This document shows, piece by piece, positions 15,544-24,759 of a stretch of DNA of 35,970 nt. Below the pieces are notes generated by a model that was not told the DNA's origin, did not search any database, and saw only the letters and a list, made by a program, of their open reading frames with translations. A program made the translations under genes and the position numbers. This stretch comes from Acidobacteriota bacterium. GTDB lineage: Bacteria > Acidobacteriota > Terriglobia > Terriglobales > Acidobacteriaceae. The stretch spans positions 1-35,970 of the forward strand of contig JAJZDM010000031.1 of assembly GCA_021806005.1 (NCBI GenBank), read 5' to 3'. How positions within the stretch are numbered: position 1 is the first letter of the stretch; every line of letters starts with the position of its first letter.

Positions 15544-16458
15544 CTATGCAGCGGGGAACGGTGTGCTTCGCAAAGAGGGCCGATGCGTCAGTGCTTGCCG
15601 CACTGCGGCGCGAACCTCTTCCAACTCTGCCCCGATCACCTCCAGCCGCGGTGGTCGAACCCGGGCATTGCCAATGCCGATCTCCTGCTGTACCTGCTTG
15701 ATGAGTTGAATGAATCTGGGCACGGTATCCATGCGCAGCAGAGGAAGGAACCATCGATATAGCTCAAACGCATCCTCGCGCCGTCCCTCGATGGCGGCCT
15801 GGAACAGAGCGACGGACTCCGCCGGGAAGGCATTGACCAGTCCTGCCACCCAGCCGACGGCTCCCGCGCCGACGCCCTCGACGATGGCGTCATCCACGCC
15901 CATGAAGATCTTCAGCCGGTCGCCGATGAGCGCCCGTATGGCCGTTACCCGGCGCACATCTGTGCTGGACTCCTTGACCGCAACAAAGTTCTGGTGCTCC
16001 CGGGTTAGCTCGGCGATCTGCTCGGGCAGAAAGTCGGTTCCATAGGAGACGGGGTTGTTGTAGAGCATGCAGGAGAGCGGGGTAGCTGCAAAGACGGCGG
16101 CGACATGGGTCTTCATCTCGCGCCAGTCGCCGCGGTAGACGTAGGGGGGCAGCACCATCAGCCCGGAACAACCCGCCTGTTCGGCCTGCTTTGCCAATGC
16201 CACCGCCTGCGCGGTAGAGAGATCGGAGATGGCAGCGACCACCGGCGGCTGGCCAGCCGCAGCCACGGCGCAGCGCAGAACCGCGAGCTTCTCGTCCGTG
16301 GACAGCGTGGCGGCCTCGCCCAGCGAGCCCAGTGCGATGATTCCCGTACATCCGTTCGCCAGTAGCCACTGTACGTGACGGGCGAGAAAGATCTCATCAA
16401 TACTCAGGTCCGGTTTGAAGCTGGTTGTGATGGCTGGCATTACGCCGTACCACTGCAT
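15544..16458 (-). CDS. lhpC: 1-pyrroline-4-hydroxy-2-carboxylate deaminase (DHDPS/NAL superfamily)
   Basis: A 304-residue TIM-barrel Schiff-base enzyme of the dihydrodipicolinate synthase/N-acetylneuraminate lyase superfamily. The Schiff-base Lys is 162 in FVAVKESS, the relay Tyr is 133 in YNNP, and the phosphate/carboxylate loop is GSLGE at 44-48 instead of GTTGE. In this operon its role is deamination of pyrroline-4-hydroxy-2-carboxylate to alpha-ketoglutarate semialdehyde plus ammonia; context rather than residues rules out DapA. ATG at 16458 has AAGGAG upstream. It is 91 bases after the FAD subunit gene. Confidence 0.88.
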   Translation of the reverse strand: MQWYGVMPAITTSFKPDLSIDEIFLARHVQWLLANGCTGIIALGSLGEAATLSTDEKLAVLRCAVAAAGQPPVVAAISDLSTAQAVALAKQAEQAGCSGLMVLPPYVYRGDWREMKTHVAAVFAATPLSCMLYNNPVSYGTDFLPEQIAELTREHQNFVAVKESSTDVRRVTAIRALIGDRLKIFMGVDDAIVEGVGAGAVGWVAGLVNAFPAESVALFQAAIEGRREDAFELYRWFLPLLRMDTVPRFIQLIKQVQQEIGIGNARVRPPRLEVIGAELEEVRAAVRQALTHRPSLRSTPFPAA

Positions 16459-16549
16459 AGGGTCTCCTTTGCTTCTGCTTCTTGTTGGTTACGGATTGAT
16501 CTTTTCGGGGTCGATACGCCGCGCTGCTTCGGTTCGCAACGCTGTGAGA

Positions 16550-17890
16550 TCATCTTGAATCAATCTCCGGTTGAGCCGGCGATCCAGCAGCCGCTTCTTC
16601 CATAAGGCTTGAAACCAGCGCGGGAAAGATGGGTGGGCGCGCCGGGTCGGGGAGCCAGCCGAAGAGAAATTCTGTGGCTGCGCCACAGATCCGTCCCTGG
16701 CAGGGGCCCATGCCGCAGCGGGTATGCAGCCTGGCGTCGCGCGCGCTGGAGCGCTCGCGCAGAGCCCCCATATGGACATCTTCGCAGCGGCAGACGGTGG
16801 TTTCTTCTGCGGCCAGATCCCGCAGCCGCGGATTCAGGCGGCAGGCGTGCTCAAGCGCCTGTGTAAACGCCTGGATGGCGGGACGGCGTTGGCTGAGGGA
16901 GAGCGCCGCCTCGCTCTTGCCCGCAGCGGACAGTCCGGCGATCCGGCCCTCCAGCAGGGAAGCGTCCACTCCGCCGATACCGGTTGGCTCACCGGCGCAC
17001 CATACTCCGGGCGTCGAGGTTCGCATCTGCTGGTCGGTAACCACAAAGCCGTCCTGCATCTGGCAGCCGAGCAGAGTGGCCAGTTCGGTGTTGGGAACGA
17101 GGTGAAATCCGCAGGCCAGGTAGTCGCACGCCACGTTCCACTGCCGTTCGTTGCGATGCAGGGTGACCGTCCGCAGCCGTGGTTGGGTTCCCGGATCGCG
17201 GTGATCGTCGGCGCCGGGTTCTGCCAGAGCCGCCAGCGGCCAGCAGTGGGTAAGAAAAGGAGTTTTTCGGGTGGCCCAGCGATAGGCCGCGCCCTGGCGC
17301 AGCTTGCCGGGCTGGCGGAGAAGAGCCAGGCCCAGCGGAGCCATCTGCGCCAGCGATGCCTGCTCGCAGATGGCCACAACCTGGGCTCCGCGCTTGATGA
17401 GATGGGCCGCCACCGCCAGGAGCAAAGGGCCGGTTCCGGCGACCACCACACGCTTGCCTGCAATCGGCAGCCCCCCGCGCACCATGGCATCCAGACCGCC
17501 AACGCCCATTACATTGGGCAGCGTCCATCCGGGGAAGGGAAGAAAGCGCTCGCGCGCTCCTGTAGCCAGAATCAGGTGGCGAAAGTGAAGATCGGCCGCC
17601 GGTACACTCGGGGTGTTGCACTCTGCCCGCAAGACTCCTCCGTCCGGAGCCAGCCTCAGGCAGTCGATCACCCTCCAGCCTGCAAGGCGTACCGCGGGCG
17701 CAGCCTCAAACTGCCCCTTCCATCGCCGCCCAGCGTTGGGCAGCGGAGTTCCATGGCGCCATACCTGTCCGCCAGGAGCGGGATTGTCATCCACCACGCC
17801 AACCCGCTGCCCGCTTTCGGCCGCTGCAATCGCCGCTGCCATGCCCGCCGGCCCTGCACCGATCACGAGAGTGTCAAAGATTTGTGTCAT
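16550..17890 (-). CDS. lhpF: D-hydroxyproline dehydrogenase, FAD/NAD(P)-fold subunit with BFD-type [2Fe-2S] domain
   Basis: A 446-residue pyridine-nucleotide-disulfide-oxidoreductase-type flavoprotein like HcnB/OoxA. The N-terminal FAD motif is VIGAGPAGMAAA (residues 9-20), a second Rossmann motif is VVVAGTGPLLLAVAAHLI (148-165), and an FAD closing motif (GVWCAGEPTG) lies near 296-305. The C-terminal BFD-like domain has C367-x-C369-x22-C392-x4-C397. It oxidises cis-4-hydroxy-D-proline together with the two neighbouring subunits and passes electrons to the respiratory chain. ATG 17890 overlaps the stop of the ferredoxin-like subunit by four bases; longer upstream starts are rejected. The symbol follows Pseudomonas usage and the alpha/gamma naming varies. 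Confidence 0.87.
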   Translation of the reverse strand: MTQIFDTLVIGAGPAGMAAAIAAAESGQRVGVVDDNPAPGGQVWRHGTPLPNAGRRWKGQFEAAPAVRLAGWRVIDCLRLAPDGGVLRAECNTPSVPAADLHFRHLILATGARERFLPFPGWTLPNVMGVGGLDAMVRGGLPIAGKRVVVAGTGPLLLAVAAHLIKRGAQVVAICEQASLAQMAPLGLALLRQPGKLRQGAAYRWATRKTPFLTHCWPLAALAEPGADDHRDPGTQPRLRTVTLHRNERQWNVACDYLACGFHLVPNTELATLLGCQMQDGFVVTDQQMRTSTPGVWCAGEPTGIGGVDASLLEGRIAGLSAAGKSEAALSLSQRRPAIQAFTQALEHACRLNPRLRDLAAEETTVCRCEDVHMGALRERSSARDARLHTRCGMGPCQGRICGAATEFLFGWLPDPARPPIFPALVSSLMEEAAAGSPAQPEIDSR

Positions 17891-18180
17891 GGCAAGAGCT
17901 GTGCTCCAGTGGTGGTTACCTTCATGCCTGGCAAGCATAGCGTCTGGCAGCTTCGCTGATACGGTACGCCGTCGATGCTGACCCGGCACTCGAAGCAGAT
18001 TCCCATCCCACACAGCGGTGCTCTGGGCTCTCCGCTCACCGAGGTACGGGTTGGCGTTCCAGCCATCAGCACAGCAGCCGCCACTGTGCAGCCGGGGGAC
18101 ACTCGCACGCTGACTCCGTCCACGCTCAGCACGATGCTATTGCCGTCGCTGGGGAGATCAGTGCTCCGGGTTTCAGTCAT
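17887..18180 (-). CDS. lhpE: D-hydroxyproline dehydrogenase, small [2Fe-2S] ferredoxin-like subunit
   Basis: A 97-residue HcnA-like protein. The cluster ligands are C57-x4-C62-x2-C65-x12-C78 in PLCGMGICFEC and QRSCQ. It would shuttle electrons between the two flavin subunits. ATG 18180 lies inside the end of the preceding gene (8-base overlap), and the family N-terminus supports this start over the longer frame. Overlaps on both sides show tight translational coupling of the three dehydrogenase subunits. Confidence 0.87.
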   Translation of the reverse strand: MTETRSTDLPSDGNSIVLSVDGVSVRVSPGCTVAAAVLMAGTPTRTSVSGEPRAPLCGMGICFECRVSIDGVPYQRSCQTLCLPGMKVTTTGAQLLP

Positions 18181-19336
18181 GGGCCGCCTCCTCGAAGAGC
18201 CCCTGTTGCGACGCCGCGCGGCTTCCATCCAGAAAACGGGCGGGCAGATAAGGCTGGGCGGGAATCTCCGGCTTCACGCCTGCGATCTCTGCTGCCACCA
18301 GTTCTCCTGTGGCCAGGGAGGTTGTGATCCCCAGTCCCTCGTGGCCGGTGGCCAGCAGCAGCGACGGATCGTCAGGCCAGGGTCCAATCAACGGCAGCTT
18401 GTCTGGCGTCGCTGCCCGAAATCCAGTCCACACGCGAATCGTCTTCAGAGCGCCGATCCGGGGAAGATAGCTCTGCGCCCGCCGCAGCATGGCGGCCAGC
18501 AGCGTGTGGTTGATGGCCGCATCCTCCTCGCCAAACTCGCGCGAACTGCCGATCAGAACCTGGCCCGTCTGGCGCGGCTGTACATTGAAGGCGACCGAAG
18601 CGCCGGCGACCGAGTGCGCGCTCTTCAGGTACCCAAGTTCCACCAGTTGGTGATGCACAAACCCCGGATACCGGTCGGTGATGAGCAGATGTCCGCGGCG
18701 CTTCCGGATGGGCAGTTCGGGCAGAAGGCTGATCGCGCCTGCCCCGCAGGCGTTCACAATCCGACTCGCGGAGAGGCTGCTGCCATCCTCCATCCGCACC
18801 TGGCCCCTTCCTGCCGCCACAACGCGCTGCGAGGGGAGCATCCTTGCGCCCAGGTCCATCGCCTGGTGTATCAGGTAGGCCGCGGCGGCCGGGGGATAGA
18901 GTACCGCATCGGACGGCACCAGCAGGGCACCTGCCAGACCAGGGCGAAGCTGTGGCTCCGCCGCGGCCAGGGAGTGAGCGTCCAGAACCTCCGTCCGGAC
19001 TCCAGCGGCACTGTACACGACCTGCTTGCGCCGCACCTCCTGCATCTCTTCCTCGTCGGCGGCCACCCAGAGCGTACCCCTCGGTTCAAACTCAACTTTC
19101 GAGGGCAGCTCTGCGGCGAGGGCGCCCCAAAGCTGCTGTGACCGTCGGGTGAGCGCCAGTTGAGCAGGAGAGTCATCCATTACCACGATGTGTCCCATCC
19201 CCGCGGCGGTCGCCCCTCCACCGACTCCGGCGGCATCCACCACAAGGGTCGTCAACCCCTGGGCGGCACAGGCCCGGGCACAGGCCGCGCCAACGATGCC
19301 GGCACCGACCACGATCACGTCATATGGGTCCGTCAT
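18173..19336 (-). CDS. lhpB: D-hydroxyproline dehydrogenase, catalytic FAD subunit (DAO/DadA family)
   Basis: A 387-residue D-amino-acid-oxidase-type flavoprotein. It starts MTDPYDVIVVGAGIVGAACA with the dinucleotide motif at 11-16, has GGGATAAGMGHIV for flavin contact, and ends with GHEGLGITTSLATGELVA, the conserved C-terminal FAD motif. It is the subunit expected to oxidise cis-4-hydroxy-D-proline to pyrroline-4-hydroxy-2-carboxylate. Its ATG overlaps the epimerase stop by four bases. A DadA-like D-amino-acid dehydrogenase is excluded by context rather than by single residues. Confidence 0.87.
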   Translation of the reverse strand: MTDPYDVIVVGAGIVGAACARACAAQGLTTLVVDAAGVGGGATAAGMGHIVVMDDSPAQLALTRRSQQLWGALAAELPSKVEFEPRGTLWVAADEEEMQEVRRKQVVYSAAGVRTEVLDAHSLAAAEPQLRPGLAGALLVPSDAVLYPPAAAAYLIHQAMDLGARMLPSQRVVAAGRGQVRMEDGSSLSASRIVNACGAGAISLLPELPIRKRRGHLLITDRYPGFVHHQLVELGYLKSAHSVAGASVAFNVQPRQTGQVLIGSSREFGEEDAAINHTLLAAMLRRAQSYLPRIGALKTIRVWTGFRAATPDKLPLIGPWPDDPSLLLATGHEGLGITTSLATGELVAAEIAGVKPEIPAQPYLPARFLDGSRAASQQGLFEEAAHD

Positions 19337-20274
19337 ATACGAATTCCGTCTCGAAACGGGTCCTCAGGCTCAAGCAGGAGGTGACCATGCGCGGTGATAT
19401 AGGCACGACCCGTAATGCTGGGCACAATGGTATCCGTTGAGCCGTTCTGCATGCGGTAGGAGCCCGTAAAGGCCGTGCCCAGAATCCCCTCCTGGCGCCA
19501 GATCTGGCCGGGCGCAAGTCTGCCGTCCGCAGCCAGGCAGGCCAGCTTTGCACTGGTGCCGGTTCCGCACGGCGAACGGTCGTAGGCCTTGCCGGGGCAG
19601 AGCACAAAGTTGCGGCTGTCCGCAGTTCTGGACGGGGTCGAGATCTCGATGTGGTCGATCTCCGCTGCATCAGCTCCCGTGATCTTCTGCTGCTGGAGCG
19701 CGCTGCGAATCGCCCAGGCATACTCGGTCAGCTTGTCACTGTTACCCGGGGTCAGCTCCACTGGAGATCCATCGACCAGAAAAAACCAGTTTCCGCCCCA
19801 GGCTATATCGCCGTTTACCGTGCCCACACCGGGAACCGGTACTTGCAGGTTCCTGCGGTAACGGTAGCTGACAACGTTTTCAATGCTGACCTCCGCGTTG
19901 GCGTGCAGCGTTGCCTGGACCGAGCCCACAGGGGTTTCAATGCAATGCTGTCCAGCCTGCAGTCGCCCCAGGTGCGCCAGAGTGGCCATCACCCCGATGG
20001 TTCCATGACCGCACATCCCAAGGTATCCAACGTTGTTGAAGAAGATGACCCCTGCGGCACACGTCGGGTCTGGCGGTTCCAGCAGCAGGGCGCCTACCAG
20101 GACATCGGATCCGCGTGGCTCGTTGATCACGGCAGAGCGAAAGGCATCGTGTTCCGTGGCGAGTCGCTCCAGGCGTTCGGCAAGCGGGCCAGAGCCCAGG
20201 TTGGGACCACCGCTCAGTATGACTCGCGTGGGTTCGCCGGCGGTGTGAGAGTCGACAAATTCTATGGGCAGCAT
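19333..20274 (-). CDS. lhpA: 4-hydroxyproline 2-epimerase (proline racemase family)
   Basis: A 313-residue, cofactor-independent epimerase converting trans-4-hydroxy-L-proline to cis-4-hydroxy-D-proline, the entry step. The two catalytic Cys are in MCGHGTIG (Cys88) and DRSPCGTGTSAK (Cys236). With the ATG at 20274 these numbers coincide with those of the characterised Pseudomonas enzyme, supporting that start over a TTG four codons earlier. Both sites are Cys, which separates it from the Thr-containing 3-hydroxyproline dehydratases. It is first in a six-gene operon. No Shine-Dalgarno is seen and the -10 box lies 11 bases upstream. Confidence 0.93.
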   Translation of the reverse strand: MLPIEFVDSHTAGEPTRVILSGGPNLGSGPLAERLERLATEHDAFRSAVINEPRGSDVLVGALLLEPPDPTCAAGVIFFNNVGYLGMCGHGTIGVMATLAHLGRLQAGQHCIETPVGSVQATLHANAEVSIENVVSYRYRRNLQVPVPGVGTVNGDIAWGGNWFFLVDGSPVELTPGNSDKLTEYAWAIRSALQQQKITGADAAEIDHIEISTPSRTADSRNFVLCPGKAYDRSPCGTGTSAKLACLAADGRLAPGQIWRQEGILGTAFTGSYRMQNGSTDTIVPSITGRAYITAHGHLLLEPEDPFRDGIRI

Positions 20275-20285
20275 TGGCAAGAGCA

Positions 20286-20317
20286 AGTATATATCTTGTG
20301 GACAATAATGTATACCA
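20286..20317 (-). promoter_or_regulatory. hydroxyproline operon promoter with two GntR/FCD-type operators
   Basis: Minus-strand -35 TATACA (20314-20309) and -10 TATACT (20291-20286), 17 bases apart. The spacer contains TTGTGGACAA (20296-20305), which fits the FadR/FCD pattern T-n-GT-n-n-AC-n-A. A second GTATAC-centred copy, ATGTATACCA (20308-20317), covers the -35. Binding of the divergent GntR protein here would block the promoter; hydroxyproline or a derivative would relieve it (inference). Confidence 0.6.
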
Positions 20318-20393
20318 TCGTAGTGCTCCCTTCTTCTGCTCCCAGCTCAAAGCGCGGGTCTGGAGGGATCCTCCGGGTTACAATCCGTTTCGT

Positions 20394-21164
20394 ATGCCAG
20401 CGAAAGCAGCTCGTGCAGCCAACCGAACCAACGTCGCCAGTACCAAGCCGTCCGCTCGTTCCGGAGAAGCCGTCGACGAACACGGCAACAGCCTGCGCAA
20501 GGCCTTCTACGAGATCCGGGAACTGATCGTTCACGGCCGGATCTCTCCGGGATCCTGGATTGTGGAGGCAGATCTGGCTCGACGCCTCGCAATGAGCCGC
20601 ACCCCGGTGCGCAGTGCGTTGCACCTGCTGCAGCGCGAAGGGTACGTTCTGGAGCATACGAACGTGCGCAAGTCGCGGATGGTGGTCTCCCCCCTCACCC
20701 GGGAAGATGCTGGGGAGTTGTACTCCATCATCGGCCACGTCGAAGGCCTTGCAGGCCGTGGAACCGCCAGGCTGCCGAAGCAGCGGCGGATGGAGATCGC
20801 TGGTCAACTGAAGAGTCTCAACCGGCAGTTGCGCGCCATCCTGCAGGACAAGACACCGGCAGCCGGAGCGATCTTCGATGCCGACCACAACTTTCATCGC
20901 TTGATCATCGAATCCGGTGCGGGCCCTCGCTTGCGCGCGCTGCACGCATCCATCGAACCCCAGGCGGAGCGTTACTGGCGTCTCTATGCAAGCTCCATTC
21001 TCAACGACCTCCATCTCTCCGTGGCCGAACATGACGCGATCATCGATGCGGTGGTGGCCGGAGACCCTGATCGCGTGGAGAAGACGCTCCAGACCAACTG
21101 GGAGAACGGCTGTGCCCGACTGGCGCACGTCATCGAGATGTATGGAGAGCGCGGGAGCTGGTGA
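20394..21164 (+). CDS. GntR family regulator, FCD/FadR subfamily
   Basis: A 256-residue regulator. After a basic, low-complexity N-terminus comes a winged helix (about residues 33-95) with LARRLAMSRTPVRSALHLLQREGYV as recognition region, then an all-helical FCD ligand-binding domain. Its metal-site candidates lie in DADHNFHRLI and AEHDAIIDAV. ATG at 20394 is chosen because the upstream extension has no family character; a TACAAT box is 9 bases before it and no ribosome site is seen. It is divergent from the hydroxyproline operon, so it is probably its repressor. It converges on the MFS gene. Confidence 0.87.
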   Translation: MPAKAARAANRTNVASTKPSARSGEAVDEHGNSLRKAFYEIRELIVHGRISPGSWIVEADLARRLAMSRTPVRSALHLLQREGYVLEHTNVRKSRMVVSPLTREDAGELYSIIGHVEGLAGRGTARLPKQRRMEIAGQLKSLNRQLRAILQDKTPAAGAIFDADHNFHRLIIESGAGPRLRALHASIEPQAERYWRLYASSILNDLHLSVAEHDAIIDAVVAGDPDRVEKTLQTNWENGCARLAHVIEMYGERGSW

Positions 21165-21221
21165 CTGCACCCTCTGCCGGCCCCGATCGCTGCTCTGTCA
21201 TGCTCCTGCAGGGAGATAGCC

Positions 21222-22439
21222 TTACTCAGCGATGACGCCGTGATGTACGGTGAGGGAACTCCTTGCGCCCTTGAGAGTGAGCAGACTGCCGAGGAGCGCG
21301 GCTATCGGCAGCAGGGCTACGCCCCAGAAGACGGGTCCATAGGAGTAGCGATCGACCACCCGGCCAACGACGAGCGTACTCAATACGCCACCCAGCCCAG
21401 CCAGGGTGCCGGCCGCACCGGTGACGGTCGCAACAAGCTCACTCGGAAACAGGTCTCCGGGTAAGGTGAGGACGTTTGCCGCCCAGGAGCTGTAGGCGAA
21501 GACGACGACGCAGATCAGTCCCACCGCCTCTGTGGGGCTGCGCATCCCTTTGACGAAGGCTCCCAGAAACATTACCGCCGCACTTCCGGCCATCGCTGCG
21601 ATGCGGGAGCGTGCCGGCTTCCATCCCCTTCTTACCAGTGCGCCAGAGATGGCGCCGCCGCAGAAGTTCCCGGCTGCGGCTGCTACAAACGGAATCCACG
21701 CGATGCCGCCAATCTGCCGAAGGGAGAACGACTGAACCTTGAAGAGATAATCGGGCAGCCAGAAGATGTAGAAGTACCAGATCGAGTCGGCAAAGAAGCG
21801 GGCCAGCAGTACGCCTGCGATCCGAGGATCCCGCCATGGCGATTCGTGCCTGCTGGCAGCGGTTTCGCAGATCTCTGGAGCCGGGGCTGCGCCCTTGCAG
21901 GTGATTCTCCAGGGCAAGATCCAGAGCATGCCGAGCGATCCGCAGAGCGCGAATGCGGCACGCCATGAGAACGCAAGGGTGATTGTCTCCACAATCGCCG
22001 GGGCCAGAATCGCGCCCGCAGAAGATCCTGCATTGAACAACCCCGTGGCGACAGCACGTTTATCCGGAGGGAACCACTCCTGCACGGCCTTTACCGCGGT
22101 TGGCCAGTTCGCAGCTTCTCCTATCCCCAAAAGGAAGAGGCAAACGGCCAATTGTTTGGGACCATCGGCAAAGGCAGAGAGCACGCCGGCGGTTGACCAC
22201 CATAGCATTGCGAGCGTGAGCCCCCATCGAATCCCGATACGATCGACGACCCAGCCGGCCAGAATCTGCATGGCCGTATAACCCACTAGAAAGGAGCTCA
22301 GCAGATGGGAGTATTGCGTCGCGCTCATCCCAAACTGCACCCGCAGCACAGGACTGACGAGAGACAGAATCTGCCGGTCGAGATAGTTCAGCAGCGTTGC
22401 AAAGAAAAGAAGCCACGCTATGCGCCACTGACGGGTCAT
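21222..22439 (-). CDS. MFS permease, anion:cation symporter (hexuronate/sugar-acid) family
   Basis: A 405-residue transporter with twelve predicted membrane segments. The start MTRQWRIAWLLFFATLLNYLDRQILSLVSP and the GIGEAANWPTAVKAVQEWFPPDKRAVATGLFNAGSSAGA motif are those of ExuT/GudP/DgoT-type permeases for hexuronates, glucarate and galactonate. ATG 22439 has GAGGAAA upstream; the longer frame has a non-membrane, arginine-rich extension and is rejected. It is last in the minus-strand operon with RraA, UxaA-type and SDR genes, 23 bases after the SDR stop, so it probably imports that pathway's substrate. Confidence 0.87.
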   Translation of the reverse strand: MTRQWRIAWLLFFATLLNYLDRQILSLVSPVLRVQFGMSATQYSHLLSSFLVGYTAMQILAGWVVDRIGIRWGLTLAMLWWSTAGVLSAFADGPKQLAVCLFLLGIGEAANWPTAVKAVQEWFPPDKRAVATGLFNAGSSAGAILAPAIVETITLAFSWRAAFALCGSLGMLWILPWRITCKGAAPAPEICETAASRHESPWRDPRIAGVLLARFFADSIWYFYIFWLPDYLFKVQSFSLRQIGGIAWIPFVAAAAGNFCGGAISGALVRRGWKPARSRIAAMAGSAAVMFLGAFVKGMRSPTEAVGLICVVVFAYSSWAANVLTLPGDLFPSELVATVTGAAGTLAGLGGVLSTLVVGRVVDRYSYGPVFWGVALLPIAALLGSLLTLKGARSSLTVHHGVIAE

Positions 22440-22462
22440 TGGTTTCCTCGATCGTGGTGCAC

Positions 22463-23233
22463 TTAGAAACCGATGCTCGCGCCGCCGTCTACGGGGACCA
22501 CCGCTCCATTGACAAACTCCGCAGCCGGAGAGCAGAGGTAGACGGCGCACCAGCCGATATCCTCCGGTCTCCCGAATCGATGCTGCGGCGTCCGCGAGAG
22601 GATCTTTTGCCGGCGCTCCGGGTCACCGTTCAGGGCTGCATCCAGCATGGGTGTCTGAATCCAGCCGGGAGCGATGGCATTGACTCGGATATTGTCGGCT
22701 CCAAGTTCACTGGCGAGCGAGCGAACCATCCCCAGGTAAGCAGCCTTTGCGGCGGAGTAGGCAACGATCTTCGGCATGCCGATCAGCGCGCTCATGGATG
22801 CGGTGAAGAGTACCGAGCCGCCGCCATTCTGCTTCATGCCGGGAACCACGGCCTGGGTCAGGCTGAAGGCCCCATCGACGTGCGTCTTCAGGATGCCGCG
22901 GAAGTCCTCCAGCGTGGTCTCTTCCAGCGTCTTCTTCACGTGAGTGCCGGCGTTGTTCACCAGGATACGGACAGCTCCATGCTTCGCGCGGATATGCTCC
23001 ACAAACTCCTGCGCTCCGGCCGAATCCGTTACGTCGAACGGCTCGGCAAAGGCGTTCTGTCCCAGGCCCGCTGCAGCCTCCTGCAGAACGTCCAGACGGC
23101 GGCCGGTGATGACGACGCGAGCCCCGGCTGCTATCAAGCATGATGCGATGGCAAATCCCAGTCCGGTACCGCCGCCGGTGACGATGGCCAATTGATTGTC
23201 TAACGAGAATGGAAGTCTTCCATTGCTATGCAC
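22463..23233 (-). CDS. short-chain dehydrogenase/reductase (sugar-acid type)
   Basis: A 256-residue classical SDR. The cofactor motif is TGGGTGLG (19-26), NNAG is at 93-96, and the catalytic residues are Ser146, Tyr159 and Lys163 (YSAAK). The C-terminal GGASIGF is typical of gluconate 5-dehydrogenase or 2-keto-3-deoxy-acid dehydrogenase branches. It starts at GTG 23233, overlapping the stop of the UxaA-type large subunit by 8 bases, with GAGGG just upstream. It would oxidise or reduce a hydroxyl of the sugar acid or of its keto-deoxy product; which one is not readable. Confidence 0.85.
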   Translation of the reverse strand: MHSNGRLPFSLDNQLAIVTGGGTGLGFAIASCLIAAGARVVITGRRLDVLQEAAAGLGQNAFAEPFDVTDSAGAQEFVEHIRAKHGAVRILVNNAGTHVKKTLEETTLEDFRGILKTHVDGAFSLTQAVVPGMKQNGGGSVLFTASMSALIGMPKIVAYSAAKAAYLGMVRSLASELGADNIRVNAIAPGWIQTPMLDAALNGDPERRQKILSRTPQHRFGRPEDIGWCAVYLCSPAAEFVNGAVVPVDGGASIGF

Positions 23234-24428
23234 GGCAGCCCTCGAGCAGTCCAGGTGTGTTCTGATGCTTGTACATGATGAAGTATTCGCGGTGGCCCAG
23301 CATCTCCGGTTTGGTCAATGTGCCGGAGGCCACATTCCGGACGAGCGTTGCCAGGGAAGTTGCTGCCTGCTCCAGGGTCAACGTTCCGTCCAATACCTCA
23401 CCGGCGTTGAAGTCAATATCCTCGTTCATCTGTCGGAACGTCTTCGAGTTCCCGGTGATCTTCACCAGGGGCGCAATGGGTGATCCGATCACGCTTCCTC
23501 TGCCGGTAACAAACAGAACGATCTGCGCACCGGCCGAGATCAGGTCGACGATACCCTCCGTGTCATTCGGATTCGTATAACCAAACTGCATGAAGTGCTC
23601 GTCCGGTACGGAGTCCATTAGCCAGAGACCTGGATGGGAGGGTGTCTCCGCAACCTTGATCACACCCTGAATCGGGCGGGTACCGCTCTTTGCAAAGGCT
23701 CCGAGGCTCTTCTCTTCAATGGTGGTGAGTCCGCCGGCAAAGTTCCCGGGTGAGACGGAATACTGGCGAACTGCTCTGCAATATTGCTCTGCCTTCTGGT
23801 AGGTATGACGCAGCGAGGTTCGAACCTCTTCGTTTGCGGCTCTCGCCTCCAGTTCGCTGCGAAGACCGATCATCTCCACCACCTCTTCAAAAACAGCCGT
23901 TCCCCCTTGATCGATCAGTCCATCGAAGAAGCGCCCGACGACAGGATTTCCAGCCAGGCCGGAGGTTCCATCGGATCCGCCACATTCACAGCCGATCACC
24001 AGATCGGACCACGTGATCAGGGTACGGGGGACTGCTTCGATCTCGTGCCTCAGTTCGTGCACAAGTTCTTTTCCGTGGCGAATGCTCGAAGTTGTGCCCC
24101 CTTGCTGCTGGATGAAGAAGGATCTTGCCGGACGACCGGAGGTCCGCACGACCTCGGCGATTCGGCCCGGTTGGGTATATTCGCAGCCAAGGCCGACGGC
24201 CAGAACGGCGCCCACGTTGGGGTGGCGTCCCAGGGCGAGCATGAGCCGGATGGCATATTCATTGTCATAACATCCAGGAAAGCCGATGACGTGGGTGTCC
24301 GGTTCGCCCTGCGCTATCTGGTGAGCGACGAACTCAGCGCATTGCACGGTGTAGATGACGAGCACCAGGTTGCGAACGCCCTTCCTCCCGTCGGCTCGCA
24401 GGTAGCCGGTCCATTCGAGATCACTCAT
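23226..24428 (-). CDS. UxaA-type altronate/galactarate dehydratase, large subunit
   Basis: A 400-residue C-terminal domain protein of the UxaA/GarD/SuyB family, iron-dependent dehydratases that turn sugar acids into 2-keto-3-deoxy acids. The family start [32 protein letters not shown] is present, with conserved Cys-containing stretches [24 protein letters not shown] and the C-terminal GTLTLEQAA. The SAF domain that is fused in E. coli UxaA is here the separate preceding gene, as in two-subunit enzymes such as SuyAB. ATG 24428 overlaps that gene by 8 bases. The exact substrate (altronate, galactonate, fuconate-like or other) is open. Confidence 0.87.
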   Translation of the reverse strand: MSDLEWTGYLRADGRKGVRNLVLVIYTVQCAEFVAHQIAQGEPDTHVIGFPGCYDNEYAIRLMLALGRHPNVGAVLAVGLGCEYTQPGRIAEVVRTSGRPARSFFIQQQGGTTSSIRHGKELVHELRHEIEAVPRTLITWSDLVIGCECGGSDGTSGLAGNPVVGRFFDGLIDQGGTAVFEEVVEMIGLRSELEARAANEEVRTSLRHTYQKAEQYCRAVRQYSVSPGNFAGGLTTIEEKSLGAFAKSGTRPIQGVIKVAETPSHPGLWLMDSVPDEHFMQFGYTNPNDTEGIVDLISAGAQIVLFVTGRGSVIGSPIAPLVKITGNSKTFRQMNEDIDFNAGEVLDGTLTLEQAATSLATLVRNVASGTLTKPEMLGHREYFIMYKHQNTPGLLEGCRA

Positions 24429-24759
24429 AGCGAGTCTCCGTCGGGGCGCCGGAGTTGAGATCCAGATGAGACGATCTGGAGTCATATTGGCTTTTGCAGT
24501 TGTGCAGGTGCACCCAATCGCCTGGGCGAATGGGTGCCGTAGCCAGCCCAATCGTCACGCCATACTTGATGATCGCAGCTTCTTCAGGGATAAAGCGGAG
24601 TGCTACCTTGTGCCCTGCGGCCGTTTCCTGCGCGGCCCGCAGCACTACGTCCTGCCCCTCGCCGCGGTGTGTAAGCACCTCCCCGGGGCTTGCGTTCTCG
24701 AGCAGCGTCGCGACGTTGTCCTGCGCATGAATCTGAAAGATGACACGCTGGTGACTCAT
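24421..24759 (-). CDS. UxaA-type dehydratase, small SAF-domain subunit
   Basis: A 112-residue SAF domain with [25 protein letters not shown] followed by [11 protein letters not shown], matching the N-terminal part of altronate and galactarate dehydratases. It should pair with the large subunit encoded immediately downstream. ATG overlaps the RraA-like gene stop by four bases (ATGA) and the end overlaps the large subunit by 8 bases, so the three are translated as a coupled block. Confidence 0.87.
   Translation of the reverse strand: MSHQRVIFQIHAQDNVATLLENASPGEVLTHRGEGQDVVLRAAQETAAGHKVALRFIPEEAAIIKYGVTIGLATAPIRPGDWVHLHNCKSQYDSRSSHLDLNSGAPTETRYE

Noticed and set aside
15544-16458. DHDPS-family gene read as dapA
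   Set aside because: GSLGE replaces GTTGE and the gene is inside the hydroxyproline operon, so the deaminase is the better call.
16724-17959. Long plus-strand frame (411 codons) opposite the dehydrogenase FAD subunit
   Set aside because: Antisense shadow with no recognisable domain.
17975-19141. Long plus-strand frame (388 codons) opposite the D-hydroxyproline dehydrogenase genes
   Set aside because: Antisense to overlapping, motif-rich genes; no ribosome site.
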